Assembly: GCF_020524165.1 (NCBI RefSeq)
Contig: NZ_JAIVKU010000004.1
Coordinates: forward strand, 744,001-808,000
Direction: 5' to 3'
Length of the DNA: 64,000 nt
Source: Guptibacillus hwajinpoensis
GTDB lineage: Bacteria; Bacillota; Bacilli; Bacillales; Guptibacillaceae
This document shows positions 62,537 through 64,000 of this stretch, one piece after another. The notes under the pieces are model-generated. The model was given only the letters and a program-made list of their open reading frames with translations. It had not been told where the DNA came from and did no database searches. The translations under genes were made by a program, and so were the position numbers. Position 1 is the stretch's first letter; each line of letters opens with the position of its first letter.

Positions 62537-63535
62537 TCACGATAACTTCATAAAGTTTTTTAACTCCTTTTTCAAAATTTCCAACTGTTTTATATCGGGT
62601 ATAAAGTAAGACGGACCTGCGACGTCAGGTGTCGTGCCTACAATTTCATTTGTTTCAATTGACGTTGAACTCAGTGTTGGAAACTTTCTCTGTAAAGCAA
62701 GCATTTCGCCTGGCTTTAAGTTAGTCTCAACGTTATTTTTTAACACGTCAGAGATCTCATTGATTTCAAAGATCGTGTCACCTGACTTGATTTCATCAAC
62801 CGTTGCTTTAATAAACTGCCTTTGCCGTTGGTCTCTTGAATAAACAGTATTGACATCTCGCTTACGCATTCTTACAAATGCGAGCGCTTCTTCACCATTC
62901 ATTTTGGTGATTCCTTCATCGAAATAGATACGATCATTTGAGTAATAATTCTTCTCCCAAAAAGGGTATTTCACATCTACCTCTACGCCACCTATGGCAT
63001 CAACAATGTCATGAAACCCATCAAAATCAACCGCAATGTACTTATCGATCGGTATTTCTAAAAGATCTTCCACCGTTTCTACAGCTAGCTTTTTGGCTCC
63101 GTACTTTGTTAGGTAACCGTATGTATAAGCAGCGTTAATTTTATGCATGCCAGCAAACTCAGAACCCACTTTCTCTCCTGGGACTTCCACTTTCGTATCC
63201 CTTGGAATGCTCGTCATTGTTACATCCTTTGATTTAGGATCGAGGGTTAATACAATTTGGGTATCTGCTCGCCCTCCCTTTCCATAAGAAGAATAATTTT
63301 CAATCCCTAGAAGAAGAATTGAAATGGGTTCATTTCCAATATCCACTTTTGTATCCCTTAATTCAGACATATCATTATCACGTTCAAGTTCGCTATAAGA
63401 CTCCTTTGCGGTATCATATACTTGAAATCCTATATAACTGCAAGCTCCAATAACAATGAACAATAAGGAAAATATTCCAATAAATATTTTCCTCTTACGC
63501 CTTTTTCTTCGGCTGTTGGATAGTCGATTTTTCAT
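62537..63535 (-). CDS. LytR-CpsA-Psr (LCP) family cell-wall ligase
   Basis: A 332-residue membrane-anchored protein. Basic N-terminal tail (RRKRRKRK), one TM helix at about 18-40, then the extracellular LCP domain. Polyprenyl-phosphate and Mg2+-binding residues are shown by GGRADTQIVLTLDP, SIPRDTKVEV, the DGFHDIVDAIGGVEVDV segment, and the arginines of FVRMRKRD and YSRDQRQRQF. LCP proteins (TagT/U/V, LytR) attach teichoic acids or other glycopolymers to peptidoglycan. ATG at 63535 is preferred over the preceding GTG for spacing from GGTGGAG. Confidence 0.93.
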   Translation of the reverse strand: MKNRLSNSRRKRRKRKIFIGIFSLLFIVIGACSYIGFQVYDTAKESYSELERDNDMSELRDTKVDIGNEPISILLLGIENYSSYGKGGRADTQIVLTLDPKSKDVTMTSIPRDTKVEVPGEKVGSEFAGMHKINAAYTYGYLTKYGAKKLAVETVEDLLEIPIDKYIAVDFDGFHDIVDAIGGVEVDVKYPFWEKNYYSNDRIYFDEGITKMNGEEALAFVRMRKRDVNTVYSRDQRQRQFIKATVDEIKSGDTIFEINEISDVLKNNVETNLKPGEMLALQRKFPTLSSTSIETNEIVGTTPDVAGPSYFIPDIKQLEILKKELKNFMKLS

Positions 63536-63592
63536 CACGCTCCACCTATTCTTTCTTAATTTGAATCTTGAACACTAATAGCTATGATTCTC

Positions 63593-64000
63593 TTAGCTCT
63601 TTCCATAATCAGTACCCGCACTATATTTTTCCTGAGTTAATAGCAATTGTGAAACAGTCAAAAAATGATAACCTTCCTCTTTAAGTGTCGTTATGAGTTT
63701 TGGAAGTGCCTCGGCAGTAGTTGGATGCACATCATGCAAAAGAATGATCGAACCTGACACAACCTCCTTAAGCACCACCTCGTTGATCGCCTTCGCATTT
63801 TTACTTTTCCAATCTCTTGAATCGACTGACCATAGAATAAGAGAAGAACCGTTTATTTTAGCAACTTGTTCGACTTCTGAATTCATCTCTCCATAAGGAG
63901 GTCTTATAAGCGTAGGAGTTTGCCCAGTCGCTTTCTCAATCTCTTGACGAGAGTTGAGAACCTCTTTGACTAATTGTGACTTTTCTAACTTTGTCAGATT
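63593..64000 (-). CDS. Polysaccharide deacetylase (NodB domain), 5' end beyond the window
   Basis: The frame is open to the last base, so the gene starts outside. About 135 residues are visible: the NodB motif 3 IRPPYGE, motif 4 LILWSVDSRDWK, and motif 5 LLHDVHPTT with its histidine, all normal. The N-terminal metal-binding motifs (TFDD, HxxH) and any signal peptide lie outside. It probably de-N-acetylates peptidoglycan or a chitin-like polymer at the cell surface. It is upstream of the LCP gene on the same strand. Confidence 0.9.
   Translation of the reverse strand, partial: NLTKLEKSQLVKEVLNSRQEIEKATGQTPTLIRPPYGEMNSEVEQVAKINGSSLILWSVDSRDWKSKNAKAINEVVLKEVVSGSIILLHDVHPTTAEALPKLITTLKEEGYHFLTVSQLLLTQEKYSAGTDYGKS

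Overview
This is low-GC, Gram-positive DNA from a spore-former-type Bacillaceae, most like a pigmented, halotolerant or marine Bacillus relative. The evidence is AAGGAGG-type ribosome binding sites with many GTG/TTG starts, and Bacillus-style regulatory devices: a T-box, an S-box, a c-di-GMP-I aptamer, an MhqR-type operator, ARG boxes and a Rex box. Gene orders such as gltC/gltAB, argCJBD-carAB-argF, argGH and cydD-cydC fit the same group. The genus cannot be fixed from the window alone.

Layout. 0-7.4 kb: the end of a VWA-domain protein, a hydroxyisobutyrate-type dehydrogenase, a small membrane protein, a methyltransferase-mug DNA glycosylase pair, a dicarboxylate/amino-acid symporter, and a quinone-stress pair (mhqE-mhqD) with its own operator. 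A 29-residue holin-like toxin peptide follows. 7.4-16.8 kb: glutamate synthase (gltA-gltB, minus strand) with divergent gltC, then a 14-TM drug-efflux protein whose ribosome binding site lies inside a perfect 22-bp inverted repeat, and a HAD phosphatase. 16.8-18.5 kb: single-chain glycyl-tRNA synthetase under a T-box.

18.5-28 kb is a more fluid stretch with decayed genes (a GGDEF remnant, a frameshifted Crp/Fnr remnant), hydrolases, EgtB, an M29 aminopeptidase, an AldA-like dehydrogenase and a patatin. Its most notable element is a c-di-GMP-I riboswitch directly upstream of a 50-residue SinI-like anti-repressor gene.

28.3-40.6 kb is the complete arginine pathway on the minus strand: argC-argJ-argB-argD-carA-carB-argF, then argG-argH, with ARG-box-like sites before argC and argG. 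40.7-49 kb: topoisomerase III, a pair of Opp-type permeases without ATPase or binding protein, a VOC protein, and cydD-cydC behind a Rex box. 49-53.8 kb: a large membrane-anchored alpha/beta hydrolase, an MsrA with an FbpA-like N-terminal extension behind a SAM-I riboswitch, and an NhaC-type antiporter.

53.8-60.5 kb is a carotenoid locus. fni and a CrtO-type acyltransferase are on the minus strand. A CrtP/CrtNb-like oxidase, CruF-like hydratase, CruG/CrtQ-like glycosyltransferase and second CrtN-family desaturase are tightly coupled on the plus strand. The set suggests an acylated glycosyl-oxy C30 carotenoid, but the synthase crtM is not in the window. 60.5-64 kb: an S51-like peptidase, a Cdd1-type helix-hairpin-helix protein, two VOC proteins, an LCP cell-wall ligase and the end of a polysaccharide deacetylase.

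No rRNA, tRNA, insertion sequence, prophage or CRISPR array was seen.
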